64,000 nucleotides of DNA, taken from the NCBI RefSeq assembly GCF_039954865.1, contig NZ_CP157197.1, positions 947,501-1,011,500 of the forward strand. The letters run 5' to 3'. A program made the translations under genes and the position numbers. Below the pieces are notes generated by a model that did no database searches, was not told where the DNA came from, and was given only the letters and a program-made list of their open reading frames with translations. Positions 1 to 9,296 of this stretch are shown here, in pieces (position 1 is the stretch's first letter; each line of letters opens with the position of its first letter). Source of the stretch: Rickettsia sp. Oklahoma-10. GTDB taxonomy: Bacteria; Pseudomonadota; Alphaproteobacteria; Rickettsiales; Rickettsiaceae.

Positions 1-889
1 TTAACTTACCTTTATATAATAAATTAATATTGTTTTCAAAAACATTACTATTTATTTTTGCATTAGTCACTTCAATTGTTAAATCTTTAGCAATATCTTT
101 AAAATGCAAACTACTAGTACTAATTAAAAAATTACCAGAAAATTTGAAATTATTATTCCAGGCAAGCCTATATAATAACAATCCAGCAGGTATTATTCTA
201 TCTTCAAGGTTGCTTTGTATTATTTCGGTTTCATAGTAAATTTCTAATTTTTGCGGTATGTTATCAAGGAAATCCTGTTTATTTGTATAATATTTACTCT
301 TGTTAAATAACATAGTAAATATAGTGTGATCTTCTTCATATAATTTTTGATTATTGACTAAGTCAAAAATTTCTGTTTTACCGGAATTAAATTTGATATC
401 TTCAATAAAATTTATGATTTCAAATAAATCTTTTTTTGACCACAATATTTCAAATAACTTAAAATTTAACGGCATTTTTGCTGATAATATGCAATTATCA
501 TTATAAAATCTTACTCCAAATCCTCTTTGAACTGGCTTAAATCGTCCAAATGCTTCTCCAGAAAATTTTATAAATAAATTCTGCTTAAGTAAATCATAAC
601 CGATATTTATCGGGGAGGTAAATTCAATTGCTCTATTAATACTCTCCTCTTGCCAATTAATTACTGCAATACCCCATTTAAAAGGAAAACCATAGGGTTG
701 AACTTTGGAAAATTTAATAAGATATTGCTGATTAGAATTATTATCAGCCTCTTCTATATTAATGTCGGTACCGGCATATTTTTGGTTTATAGAGTGTGAT
801 AAAGAAAGCATAATAGTAAACCACAATCCACTATATGCAAGTATAATAAAGATAGTTATAAATAATATTATTATAAGAGTTTTTTTCAT
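1..889 (-). CDS. Membrane-anchored periplasmic protein, DUF2125-like (3' end cut by window)
   Basis: An open reading frame begins at the ATG on the minus strand at 889-887 and stays open for 296 codons to the window edge, so its C-terminus is missing. It starts with MKKTLIIILF followed by a single hydrophobic helix (about residues 4-22), which suggests a signal anchor with the rest in the periplasm. A GFPFKWG segment about 70 residues in resembles the GxPF region of alphaproteobacterial DUF2125 proteins, but I give that family name only tentatively. No enzymatic motif is visible. It lies downstream of tlc on the same strand, separated from it by a hairpin terminator, so it is probably transcribed separately. 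Confidence 0.6.
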   Translation of the reverse strand, partial: MKKTLIIILFITIFIILAYSGLWFTIMLSLSHSINQKYAGTDINIEEADNNSNQQYLIKFSKVQPYGFPFKWGIAVINWQEESINRAIEFTSPINIGYDLLKQNLFIKFSGEAFGRFKPVQRGFGVRFYNDNCILSAKMPLNFKLFEILWSKKDLFEIINFIEDIKFNSGKTEIFDLVNNQKLYEEDHTIFTMLFNKSKYYTNKQDFLDNIPQKLEIYYETEIIQSNLEDRIIPAGLLLYRLAWNNNFKFSGNFLISTSSLHFKDIAKDLTIEVTNAKINSNVFENNINLLYKGKL

Positions 890-944
890 TTTAAAATCAA
901 CATTGTTGCAAGCAACTAAAAGGAGTGTGACAATCCAGCAAAAC

Positions 945-968
945 AAATGCTAAAGATTAGCATTTTTT
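945..968 (-). terminator. Hairpin terminator after tlc
   Basis: A 9-bp perfect inverted repeat (AAATGCTAA / TTAGCATTT, loop AGA) lies just past the tlc stop. T-rich tracts on both sides would allow it to work in either direction. Confidence 0.6.
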
Positions 969-990
969 ACTAGATTGCTTCATCAATTAC

Positions 991-2517
991 TCAAGTAATT
1001 TCATTGCAATGATACAATTCTATATACTCCTTATTCAATTTTATAACATTCCAAATCCATAAACTCATCATAACTATAAAAATTACTAATAAATATATTG
1101 TAATAGAATCAAAGGTAGCAGTCGGAATAATAATAAATATAAAAGACTGGATAAATGCTCCAAGCGATTTACCGAATTTAGTACCTATTACCTCTACTGC
1201 AACTTTGCCCTTAGTTCTAAGCTCTAAAGATAAAGGAATATAAGCTATTTCTTTTGTTGAATCGAATAATGAATATTTTGATGACTTACTAAGTATATTC
1301 TGAATCGATCCAGCGATAATCGCTGCATATAGAATATTAAAATCACTGAAATATGATCCTATTTCTTTAATAAAAATTATAAAGATAAAAAATATTAAGC
1401 TGGTAATAGACAACATAATAGGAGTTAATAATGCAGAAATAAGCCAACCGAGTCTTCTAAGAATGTTGCTGCCTATTACCATGAAAGTAACACATGATAT
1501 TCCCATCCAAATATTAAACCTGCCCATAAAATTAACATAGTCTACAGTATTTGGGTATAACGCTTTTATTTTTGCTTTCCACGGTCCTTCGACTATATTT
1601 ATTAATAATCCATAACAAATTATTAATAAAGCAATACGACCTATATATTTTGAGTGAATTACTAATTTGATACTTTCAATTACTGAAAGTTTTGTTTTTG
1701 TTTTAGCCATAACTTTTTTTGCATCTAAAACATTTATGGAACCTGTTAAAATAAATCTATTTATTATCCTAAAGAGAAGCATAGCAATTATTCCTGCAGT
1801 AACAATAATTGACATGATCGGCTGAAGCATTATTGTAGTTTGATAAGATGAATTAAAAGAATCCGATAGTAATTCGGGATCAATGATGCCCTGCCCCTGC
1901 CCGCTTGAGAAAAAGACAAGTATACTACCTGCTATTATAAGACCGATATTGCCAACCATACCAAGAACAGGATAGAACCTTTTAGCTTTAGACGTATCAA
2001 AAATATGATTGGCAAATTGCCAAAACATTAAGTTTATAACTACTGCACTCCATAATTCTGAGAAAATATACATCAGTGCATAACTCCATTTACTACCTAT
2101 CTTAATGAACCACTGAAAATTAGGGTATGAAGCAATTAAATTATTTATCATTTCATCATTAGGATGATAAATACCTTGATTTGGATAAATAATATAGGCA
2201 AATAATAAGAAAAATAGTAAAAAACTGCCGACTATAATGTAGAAAATATATTCAAAATTTAATTTATTACTAAGCTTAACATAAAGTATGGTAAAAATTA
2301 CGCACGAGGGTAACACTAACCATAATTTTAAGAAGCTAATAATTTCAGCACCCATAGAGGGTACTACCAAACTATCTTTGATAGATCTTAAAGCCCCAAA
2401 ATTAAAAAGAATACATAACATCATTAAAGCCATAGGTATAAATAGCTTTAATTCTTTCCTTTCTATAGGCCAAATTACCTCTTTAACTTTTTCAAAAAAG
2501 ATTTTAGGCGGCAACAT
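991..2517 (-). CDS. tlc: Tlc-family nucleotide translocase (ADP/ATP carrier-like)
   Basis: This 508-residue polytopic inner-membrane protein belongs to the TLC ATP/ADP transporter family, which obligate intracellular bacteria use to take up host nucleotides. The family pattern is clear: RSIKDSLVV in the first helix region, EGPWKAKIKALYP in the middle, and SSKYSLFDSTKEIAYIPL followed by GKSLGAF near the C-terminus, with about 11-12 hydrophobic helices. Rickettsia usually carry five paralogues. Only some exchange ATP for ADP, and the substrate of this one cannot be read from sequence; it may be the tlc3 paralogue. It is paralogous to the gene at 44084-45619. A weak promoter (TTGACT, 17 bp, TAAAAA) lies at 2553-2581. 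The start was chosen at the ATG giving the usual family length. Confidence 0.93.
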   Translation of the reverse strand: MLPPKIFFEKVKEVIWPIERKELKLFIPMALMMLCILFNFGALRSIKDSLVVPSMGAEIISFLKLWLVLPSCVIFTILYVKLSNKLNFEYIFYIIVGSFLLFFLLFAYIIYPNQGIYHPNDEMINNLIASYPNFQWFIKIGSKWSYALMYIFSELWSAVVINLMFWQFANHIFDTSKAKRFYPVLGMVGNIGLIIAGSILVFFSSGQGQGIIDPELLSDSFNSSYQTTIMLQPIMSIIVTAGIIAMLLFRIINRFILTGSINVLDAKKVMAKTKTKLSVIESIKLVIHSKYIGRIALLIICYGLLINIVEGPWKAKIKALYPNTVDYVNFMGRFNIWMGISCVTFMVIGSNILRRLGWLISALLTPIMLSITSLIFFIFIIFIKEIGSYFSDFNILYAAIIAGSIQNILSKSSKYSLFDSTKEIAYIPLSLELRTKGKVAVEVIGTKFGKSLGAFIQSFIFIIIPTATFDSITIYLLVIFIVMMSLWIWNVIKLNKEYIELYHCNEIT

Positions 2518-2689
2518 TTTTATTGTAACCTTAACATAAAAATTAAATTAGATTTTTAAATCGCTTAAGTACTAAAGTCAATTAAAATAATTATTTTATA
2601 CTGCTCCAAGGCGTTATTTCTCTATATCGCCAGTAATATTTTGTGATGTTTATCTAACTTGTCCTGTTTTGTCTCCCATAATTCCTGCT

Positions 2690-3512
2690 TATCGGTAGTA
2701 CATGGCTTAAGGTCCTGCATAATCTAAAATGAAATAAGAAAAATAAGGGCTTTGGTCCTCAAAATACGTCAAAAAGTTCCATCTCATGGATAAAGGATGT
2801 ATATAGTTATGAAAAGCAACATTCAATAAATCTTGATCAATAAAAAGAAATTTACATTCTGAATTTTTCATAGCTTCTAATATATTCACTTTTTGTTATA
2901 TTTTTTAACATAAAAAATATAACACCACTCTTTTTATAAGAACTAATCAGATTCCTATTACATTCATTTATTACTTTATTACTACAATATGTAACACCTA
3001 TATTCATACTACCAGCAGCAATATAATAACTCATATCTATTTTTTAAAGAGAATTCAAATCACGTAGCACTAAAATATCTGCATCAAGTATATTAATATA
3101 AATCTAGATGAGGAAAGATTTGATTAAAATATAACCTATACATTACGAAACTAGGCCAATTATCCGAAAATCGCATTTTTTTATTTCTAATATTTCTTTT
3201 ACTTGCCCTTCATGACCTAAAATAATGAGTTTAACTAAATTAACTGCAGTTTTTTTAGTATATAAAGTATCTAAACCGTAACTACCGTTTTTAATTGCTT
3301 TATATTGCTGAATTAAAGTAGCATTTTTTCGGCATAAAGATGTAGTAAGCAATCATAACCCTTTGCTACCTCTAAACGTACCATTCCATATTCTACTTGA
3401 AAAGAACAAAATTTTTCTAACCTTGCTTTATCTTTATGGGTTTAAAAAAGTAGCAATAACTAATTATCATTAGAAAAATAAAAAAGGATAGTATTAAATT
3501 TGTACGAGACAT
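2690..3512 (-). pseudogene. Relic of a family-8 (RfaJ/LgtA-like) LPS glycosyltransferase
   Basis: Three short minus-strand fragments (2707-2889, 2852-3034, 3143-3352) and a plausible N-terminus at 3512 (MSRTNLILSFFIF, hydrophobic) together resemble one decayed gene. Fragment 2 carries YYIAAGSMNIGV, matching the 'YFNAGVLLIN' strand of GT8 enzymes. Fragment 1 carries FLFIDQDLLNVAF and SMRWNF, matching the DQD-LN and PxxWN motifs. The pieces lie in different frames with stops between them. In life this would have added a sugar to the LPS core. The family call rests on short motifs; loss of function is clear from the stops and frameshifts. Confidence 0.6.
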
Positions 3513-3604
3513 TTACATTTACAAAAAACTAATATTATGTGTTTTTAAAAATTAATAAATAATTATATTAGATTATTTATTTATCTTCAGTTATTATAAC
3601 CTTT

Positions 3605-4858
3605 ATGTTAAATAATTCTCATTTGTGTATTATTTGGTTGTTTGGACTTATTAGCGGTTTTAATCTAATGATTACCGGTAATACTTTAAATTATTGGCTT
3701 GCTAAAGAAAATATAGCCCTGCAAACAATTGGTATATTATCGTTTATAACGCTTCCCTACTCTATTAATTTCTTATTAGCACCGGTTTTTGATGCTCTAC
3801 AAATTAAATATTTGAATAAACGATTCGGTCATAGATTATCTTGGATTTGCGTAACTAGTAGTGCATTAGTGCTTCTTGTGTATATTTTTAGCTTTTTAGA
3901 TCCTAGTACTAATCTATTAGTATTTGCTTTCACGGCTTTAATTATCTCATTTTTTAGCGCCATACAAGATACTATATTAAGTGCTTTAAGAACGGAAATA
4001 GTACCTAAAGAATCGCTTGTGTTTACTTCAGGAATATATATATGCGGTTATCGGGTTGGTATGCTTCTTGCAGGTTCCGGAGCTATTTATTTATCTATTT
4101 ACTTAACATTTAGTGCAATATATAAAATCTTTGCTGGTTTAATATTTATTTATTTAATTTTATTGATTATAGGAATTAAGTTAAATAATACTATACATAT
4201 ACAGATAATTAAAAATGATATAAAAAATAATCAAAATAAAAAAAATATCACAAATGTTATACTTAATGTGTTAAAACCTATAGGTTCTGTTTATTTCATT
4301 ATTCTTATATTAATTTTCCTAGTATTATATAGATTACCGGATAACTTAATTAATGTTATGATTAATCCGTTTTTGCTTCATCTTGGATATGATACTTTTG
4401 AAATAGCAAGCGTTGGAAAGTTTTGGGGTGTTGTAGGAGCTATAATCGGCGGATTAGTCGGCGGTATTATTATGAAACATAAAAATATATTAAATAGTAT
4501 GTTTTTATTTGGTATAATTCACGCCTTAGGACATATTTCATTTATTTTTCTTGAAATCAACGGTAAAAGTTCTTTATTATTATTTATTACGATAGGAATA
4601 GAAAGTATTACCGGCGGTATGACGATGACTACTTATATTGCTTTTATTTCCTCACTTTGCCAAGGTAAGTTTCGAGCTACCCAATATTCTTTCCTTTCAT
4701 CAATGATGGGGATTTCGCGCTCAGTTTTTCCCGTAATTTCAGGCTATATGGTAGTCAATTTCGGCTGGCAAAATTTCTTTTTATTTACTATAATTATTAC
4801 TATCCCCTCTTTGCTCATATTATTAAAAATAAAAACTAAATTACAATGCAATGCATGA
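3605..4858 (+). CDS. ampG: AmpG-like muropeptide MFS transporter
   Basis: A 417-residue major-facilitator permease with about 12 hydrophobic helices. The N-terminus (GFNLMITGNTLNYWLAKENI, then TIGILSFITLPY and FLLAPVFDA) follows the AmpG pattern of a 'G..L.LTGGTLQ.WL' helix and 'P....F.W.P..D'. Further AmpG-like segments are SFFSAIQDTILSALRTEIV and the C-terminal ATQYSFLSSMMGISRS. AmpG imports anhydro-muropeptides from the periplasm for cell-wall recycling; rickettsiae have several divergent copies whose cargo may differ. The gene stands alone, with AT-rich non-coding DNA upstream (3513-3604). Its 417 residues are shorter than the roughly 490 of E. coli AmpG, as is usual for the rickettsial paralogues. 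Confidence 0.85.
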   Translation: MLNNSHLCIIWLFGLISGFNLMITGNTLNYWLAKENIALQTIGILSFITLPYSINFLLAPVFDALQIKYLNKRFGHRLSWICVTSSALVLLVYIFSFLDPSTNLLVFAFTALIISFFSAIQDTILSALRTEIVPKESLVFTSGIYICGYRVGMLLAGSGAIYLSIYLTFSAIYKIFAGLIFIYLILLIIGIKLNNTIHIQIIKNDIKNNQNKKNITNVILNVLKPIGSVYFIILILIFLVLYRLPDNLINVMINPFLLHLGYDTFEIASVGKFWGVVGAIIGGLVGGIIMKHKNILNSMFLFGIIHALGHISFIFLEINGKSSLLLFITIGIESITGGMTMTTYIAFISSLCQGKFRATQYSFLSSMMGISRSVFPVISGYMVVNFGWQNFFLFTIIITIPSLLILLKIKTKLQCNA

Positions 4859-4915
4859 TGTATTAAACTACTTTTTATAATAATCATTTTTCTATATTTA
4901 TTAATATATTCATAG

Positions 4916-5022
4916 GTATATGCTTTTATCATTGGCAATAAGTTATAATATTAGAAAATTGAATAAAAATATAATATTAAAAAATAATTAATAAAATAGG
5001 AGCCATGATAATTTGGGATATA
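4916..5022 (+). pseudogene. Remnant of a duplicated lysE 3' region
   Basis: This stretch matches 5507-5613 inside the neighbouring LysE gene: 'gttataatattagaaaatt.aataaaa' and 'attaataaaatag' recur in both in the same order and spacing, and the match continues through 'ataatttggg' at 5008-5017 (versus 'attatttggg'). It therefore looks like the tail of a second, upstream lysE copy left by tandem duplication or deletion. It has no independent coding capacity. Confidence 0.6.
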
Positions 5023-5664
5023 ATGAATAACGATATATTAAGTGCTTTTTTACATGGCGTCGTTTTAGCTCTTGTTTTAATAGCGCCCCTCGGAGTACAA
5101 AATATTTTTATATTTAATCAAGGAGCAAAACAGCCAAAGTTTAGCAAGGCTTTACCTAGCATAATTGTGGCCTCACTATGTGATACTATTCTTATATGTA
5201 CGGCAGTTCTTGGGATATCCTTGTTAATTCTTGAAATGTCTTGGTTAAAATTATCTATATTTATTGTTGGATTTATTTTTTTAATTTATATAGGATATAG
5301 TACTTGGAATCAACCGCCTATTGATCTTACAACGAATTCTCAAGCTTTTTCAGCTAAAAAACAAATTTTATTTGCTATATCGGTGTCAATATTAAATCCG
5401 CATGCAATTATGGATACAATTGTCGTAATAGGTACTAGTGCTTTAAAGTATAACGGTAGTGCAAAAATTATATTTACCTTAACTTGCATACTTATATCTT
5501 GGATATGGTTTTTTTCTTTAGCAATTGCAGGTTATAATATTAGAAAATTAAATAAAAGTAGTACAATTTTAACTATTATTAATAAAATAGCCGCTGTTAT
5601 TATTTGGGTAGTTGCTTTTTACATAGGAGTGCAGTTATTGTATGAAATCGGTTTTATTAACTAG
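5023..5664 (+). CDS. LysE/ArgO-family amino-acid exporter
   Basis: A small inner-membrane exporter with six predicted hydrophobic segments. The N-terminal helix ALVLIAPLGVQNIFIFNQG carries the LysE-family 'P-G-PQN' signature, and SILNPHAIMDTIVVIG matches the conserved 'NP....D' loop. The family exports basic amino acids or related metabolites; the substrate here is unknown. I start it at the ATG at 5023 (MNNDILSAFLHG), preceded by GGGA 5 nt away, and not at the in-frame ATG at 5005, because bases 5005-5022 align with the internal lysE sequence of a decayed upstream duplicate. Its stop overlaps the start of hemD, so the two genes are translationally coupled. Confidence 0.85.
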   Translation: MNNDILSAFLHGVVLALVLIAPLGVQNIFIFNQGAKQPKFSKALPSIIVASLCDTILICTAVLGISLLILEMSWLKLSIFIVGFIFLIYIGYSTWNQPPIDLTTNSQAFSAKKQILFAISVSILNPHAIMDTIVVIGTSALKYNGSAKIIFTLTCILISWIWFFSLAIAGYNIRKLNKSSTILTIINKIAAVIIWVVAFYIGVQLLYEIGFIN

Positions 5665-6322
5665 AAGTCTAGAAGAAAATAGAAAAATTATTAAAGAAAT
5701 GAGTAAATATAATTTAGATTTAAATTATATTCATTGTACTTTAATTAAATATAAAATATTAGATTTTAATATTAATATTTTAGATAATTACTCAAATATA
5801 ATAATCACTAGTAAATATGCTGCTATAATTATTACAAAATATTGCATCAATCAAAATATTTGGGTAGTAGGCAACACATCAAAAAAATTGCTGGAAAATA
5901 AAGGTTTAAAAGTAGCTTATACTGCTAAAAACGTAGAAGATTTGATTAAACATTTTCCACCTAATTTATATGAGCAGACTATATATTTATCTTCAAATGA
6001 AATTACTAAAGATTTACCTAATAAAATAGCTAGACATATCATTTATAATGTAGAATATTTAAATGAGCTGCCCATATCTATTATAAAAGAATTTGAAAAA
6101 AATATTGATTTCATATTATTTTATTCTCAGAATAGTGCTAAAACTTTAGTAAAATTATTACTTCAGAATAATTTACTCCAATATTTACAAGATAGTTTAG
6201 TTGTAGCTATAAGTTTGAAAGTTGCAAATATAGTTAGACCTTTTATAAAAAATGTGGTTTATTGTGATGATCAGAACCCTAACTATATAATCAAATTATT
6301 ATCTGAAAATGCAAAAATTTGA
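5642..6322 (+). CDS. hemD: Uroporphyrinogen-III synthase
   Basis: A 226-residue protein with the HemD two-domain pattern: an N-terminal KSVLLTRSLEEN strand, a NIIITSKYAAIII strand-helix, WVVGNTSKKLLENKGL, a second-domain FILFYSQNSAKTLVKLL, and a terminal VVAISLKVANIV. HemD closes hydroxymethylbilane to uroporphyrinogen III in heme synthesis. HemD sequences are very divergent, so the call rests partly on context: it is followed by a short inner-membrane protein and hemY, as in many alphaproteobacteria. It overlaps lysE by 23 nt and the next gene by 14 nt, indicating one operon. Confidence 0.85.
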   Translation: MKSVLLTRSLEENRKIIKEMSKYNLDLNYIHCTLIKYKILDFNINILDNYSNIIITSKYAAIIITKYCINQNIWVVGNTSKKLLENKGLKVAYTAKNVEDLIKHFPPNLYEQTIYLSSNEITKDLPNKIARHIIYNVEYLNELPISIIKEFEKNIDFILFYSQNSAKTLVKLLLQNNLLQYLQDSLVVAISLKVANIVRPFIKNVVYCDDQNPNYIIKLLSENAKI

Positions 6323-7085
6323 TAGTTTATTTAAAAGTAAAAATATCTTTTTTATAGCAATAGTAATATTTGTCTTATCTTCTTTTACTCTTTATCATAA
6401 TAGAGCCGATATTTTAAAATTGTTTAAAAGTGATACAAAAGATTTAAACCAAACATTTAATACGTTAGAAGAAAATAAACCAAATATTATTGAAGACAAA
6501 AATGAAACGCTACTATTATCTACTAAATCACTTTTAAATTATGTAAGTTCTTTAAAACTCCCTGAAACACCGCATGAACAGAAACTAGACACTATAGTTA
6601 ATTCAGACTCATTCAGATACAAGGAACAAGGAGAAAAACCTATAACTAATAAAGTGATGAATGACACAGTAGGTAAGTTCAAATCAATTGACTATACAAT
6701 AAATCCTCCAAAAATCTCTACTCTAGATTATATTCATTACTTATTAAGCGTAAATTTATTAGTATATAATTTCATGCAAGATAAGAATTATAGTAAAGAA
6801 CTAAGAATAGTAAAATCCCGCCTACTACCTCAAGATATAAGGAATATTCTAAATAACTTAGAAGCATATAATAATAATTATCTTTTTTCTAAACCAAATA
6901 GTACGGAAGTAATTTTCCCTACAAATCATAAATGGCTGGAAAAATTTATCAAAATTGAGAAAAAACCTTCTGTTATGATAATAAAAGAACAAGATAAAAA
7001 GCTCATTTTAGAGAAATTAAACTATCTCATCGATTTTCTTTATTCAGAAAAATTTATGCAGGAGTTTGTAAATAAAGATGTTTAG
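6309..7085 (+). CDS. Inner-membrane protein in the HemX/mitofilin position between hemD and hemY
   Basis: A 258-residue protein with one N-terminal membrane helix (about residues 12-29, NIFFIAIVIFVLSSF) and a hydrophilic, charged remainder that presumably faces the periplasm. Its place between hemD and hemY is the position of the HemX/mitofilin-like (COG4223) protein in alphaproteobacteria, but it is much shorter and I see no clear mitofilin motif, so homology is inferred from context only. Residues 96-129 carry a segment also found inside the phosphomannomutase at 53200-53304, best explained as an in-frame mobile palindromic element. It overlaps hemD (14 nt) and hemY (8 nt). Confidence 0.7.
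   Translation: MQKFDSLFKSKNIFFIAIVIFVLSSFTLYHNRADILKLFKSDTKDLNQTFNTLEENKPNIIEDKNETLLLSTKSLLNYVSSLKLPETPHEQKLDTIVNSDSFRYKEQGEKPITNKVMNDTVGKFKSIDYTINPPKISTLDYIHYLLSVNLLVYNFMQDKNYSKELRIVKSRLLPQDIRNILNNLEAYNNNYLFSKPNSTEVIFPTNHKWLEKFIKIEKKPSVMIIKEQDKKLILEKLNYLIDFLYSEKFMQEFVNKDV
6594..6695 (+). repeat. In-frame repeat element shared with pgm
   Basis: Encodes residues 96-129 of the hemD-hemY linker protein. The peptide shares IVNS..F.YKE.G.KPITN and then KSIDY with residues 216-250 of Pgm, about 22 identities in 34 positions, in an otherwise unrelated protein. The DNA is similar too (cctataactaata, aaatcaattgactat). Likely a Rickettsia palindromic element inserted in the same reading frame in both genes. 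Confidence 0.7.
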
Positions 7086-8091
7086 GTTATTATTAATATG
7101 TACTACTTTTTTACTATTGTATTTTGGGTTTACTTTAATAGAGAGTTTTAATTCAAAAGTGTTTATTAGTTTGTACAATTATAATATTGAAACTACTTTG
7201 TTCTTTAATCTTATTTTAGGGGTTTTATTACTAATTTTTTGTTTTATTGTCATTAGATGTCTAATATTAATTATCGATTTACCATCTAAAATACATAACA
7301 TTCTTTATAAACGAAAAATTAATCATGATAAATATACTTTAATTTTAGCCTTTTCAGAATATATTATGAGTAATAAAGCTAAAGCCGCTTCTATTGCCCG
7401 CAAAAATTTATCTTCTAAAGATCTAAAAGACACACAAGAATTCCATAATTTAATCTTAGCCATAACCGAAGAGGATATAGATACAAAAATTGCTTATTTT
7501 CAAAAACTTATTAAATCTAAAGAATTTGCTTTTTACGGTAGCAAAAACCTAGCAAAACTTTATTATGATAAATCTTTGTATGAGAAAGCAGAAAATTATG
7601 CAATAAAGGCTTATAATTTAAATGAACTTGATAGTGAAAATTTAATTACTTTAATGCGTTGTTACGGCAAGTTTTCTCTATGGACACAATTCACTTTTAT
7701 AACGAATAAACTAATAAAGTTTCATAAACATGACTCTATAAACCACATGCAGGAAATTGCGGAGTATTACTTACTTGCAGCGAAACAAGAAGTAGAAAGT
7801 AGTAACACAACTCATGCTATAGATTATTTGGAAACAGCTATAGATCTAAATTTTTATAGTGGCAAATTGTTAGAATTTTACTTTACTTTAAATGATAAGC
7901 TTAATATTAATAAAAAGACCAAAATATTAAAAGATGCTTTTCGTATTGCCCCCTCTTTACAGTTAGTACAGCTATTTAAAAAATTTACATCTTTATCAGA
8001 TAGACAAATTTACGAAGAATTAACTCAAGAGTTAGAGGCTCAAAAAGATGAAATATTCATTTTTGCAATAGAAGCTTATTTAAAATTGTAG
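7078..8091 (+). CDS. hemY: HemY-like inner-membrane TPR protein
   Basis: A 337-residue protein with two N-terminal membrane helices (about residues 3-20 and 42-64) framing NYNIETTLFFN, which matches the HemY_N domain ('G.wrvE.sl'). A tetratricopeptide-like helical region follows, for example SKNLAKLYYDKSLYEKAENY and ITLMRCYGKFSLWTQ. HemY proteins sit next to hemD and are linked to late heme or porphyrin metabolism; the exact role is not established. It is the last gene of the lysE-hemD operon and overlaps its predecessor by 8 nt. The coding sequence ends immediately before a repeat-containing spacer. Confidence 0.85.
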   Translation: MFRLLLICTTFLLLYFGFTLIESFNSKVFISLYNYNIETTLFFNLILGVLLLIFCFIVIRCLILIIDLPSKIHNILYKRKINHDKYTLILAFSEYIMSNKAKAASIARKNLSSKDLKDTQEFHNLILAITEEDIDTKIAYFQKLIKSKEFAFYGSKNLAKLYYDKSLYEKAENYAIKAYNLNELDSENLITLMRCYGKFSLWTQFTFITNKLIKFHKHDSINHMQEIAEYYLLAAKQEVESSNTTHAIDYLETAIDLNFYSGKLLEFYFTLNDKLNINKKTKILKDAFRIAPSLQLVQLFKKFTSLSDRQIYEELTQELEAQKDEIFIFAIEAYLKL

Positions 8092-8251
8092 GCGTTGTTG
8101 TATCATGTCATTCCCGCAAAATCGGCAATCAAGTAAGATATATAAAACAAGTTTTTTATATGTTTATGTTATCAAATATGTAATTTGACCTATATTAAGG
8201 TTATTTTTTTCGATTACTACGACAGCCCTTTTCCAAATTATGCAACAAAAA
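8092..8251. repeat. Degenerate palindromic repeat between convergent hemY and hydrolase genes
   Basis: The spacer begins with 'gttgttgtatcatgtcattcccgc' and ends with 'attatgcaacaaaaac', giving terminal inverted TTGTTGTAT/ATGCAACAA arms with a 'gtcattcccgc' core typical of Rickettsia repeats. A small hairpin (tataaaa/ttttata region, about 8140-8162) could end transcription of the hem operon. Confidence 0.45.
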
Positions 8252-8965
8252 CTAATATAAAAATAGTTTTTTTTGACTCTTACTAATTGCTTCATTCAAA
8301 TTATTATTATGATAATTAGATTGGATTGTTATTAAATAATCATTTATTGCTTTAGAAAATTCTTCAGTTTTATAACGAAAGAAATGGTCAGCACCAGTGA
8401 TAATTTTATAATCAACTTTAATGTGTGATTGTTGCTTGGATAATCTATTTGCTAAATTTTTTACATCATCTGCCGATACTATACTATCATTATCTCCCTG
8501 TAATATAAACCCTGGGATAGGACAAGGTGAAAGGAATGAAAAGTCATATTTATGAATTGTATTAACCGGTGGTGAAATAGCAATAAAGTGATTTATTTCA
8601 GGACGTCGCATTACAAGCTGCATAGCTATCCATGCTCCAAACGAAAATCCTAATATTAGATTAGACTGAGAACTTGGGTTATTCTGCTGTAACCAATCGA
8701 GAGCAGCCCCAGCATCAACAACTTCACCAACTCCATTATCAAATTTACCTTGTGATCCTCCTACTCCTCTAAAATTAATACGTAAGACGGTATAACCGTT
8801 ATCTGCTAAAATTTTATAGGCATTATAAACTACTTTATTATGCATATTACCCTCATATAAAGGATGAGGATGAAGCACTAATGCAATAGGGGCATTAGGC
8901 GAGATAGCTTTTGCATATCTTCCTTCAATTCGTCCTTCCGGACCATTAAAATAAATTTGCGGCAT
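8252..8965 (-). CDS. Alpha/beta-hydrolase, COG2945-type
   Basis: A 237-residue serine hydrolase. Visible elements are HPHPLYEGNMHNK (oxyanion region), LRINFRGVGGSQG, the nucleophile elbow G-F-S-F-G at residues 106-110 (Ser108), a C-terminal acid in LQGDNDSIV, and the catalytic histidine in GADHFF. This set matches the predicted alpha/beta-superfamily hydrolases of COG2945, whose substrates are unknown. It has no signal peptide, so it is probably cytosolic. It is transcribed alone, convergent with hemY. The start ATG at 8965 gives the usual MPQIYFNGPEGRIEGRY opening. Confidence 0.85.
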   Translation of the reverse strand: MPQIYFNGPEGRIEGRYAKAISPNAPIALVLHPHPLYEGNMHNKVVYNAYKILADNGYTVLRINFRGVGGSQGKFDNGVGEVVDAGAALDWLQQNNPSSQSNLILGFSFGAWIAMQLVMRRPEINHFIAISPPVNTIHKYDFSFLSPCPIPGFILQGDNDSIVSADDVKNLANRLSKQQSHIKVDYKIITGADHFFRYKTEEFSKAINDYLITIQSNYHNNNLNEAISKSQKKLFLY

Positions 8966-9147
8966 AATTATTCATAATATTTAATTTATACGATATGATA
9001 TTTTACCACTTTTTCTTATTAGTGCAACTATTCTTATATTTTAAGCCACTATAATTAAAATATGATTTGAGGTACGCCGCTATATATACAAAATAGTGGA
9101 CATAGCTAAATAGAGCTATATTATGAATACGTATAGGTATTAGATTA

Positions 9148-9292
9148 TGTGTTTCGTAAGAATAAAGTTAGAAGCAGAAACAATATTTAAATAAATTGGT
9201 ATTACTATGTTGGAAACTAAGATACAAATCAGCAAAGTGGCTTAGCCATCTCAAATAATACAGAAGAAATATTTGATAAGTTAGATATCTAA
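9148..9292 (+). pseudogene. Relic of a DinJ/RelB-type antitoxin
   Basis: A decayed reading around 9156-9235 gives VRIKLEAETIFK, then a stop, then IGITMLET, which matches the DinJ core 'VRID..LK.EAE.IFKELGLTMSEA'. In a neighbouring frame NNTEEIFDKLDI ends just before the toxin relic. It is the expected partner of the YafQ-like remains that follow. Stops and frameshifts make it non-functional. Confidence 0.65.
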
Positions 9293-9296
9293 AGCG

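Noticed and set aside
5005-5022. ATG 5005 as the lysE start
   Set aside because: These codons align with internal lysE sequence of a decayed upstream copy; the ATG at 5023 has GGGA at the right distance.
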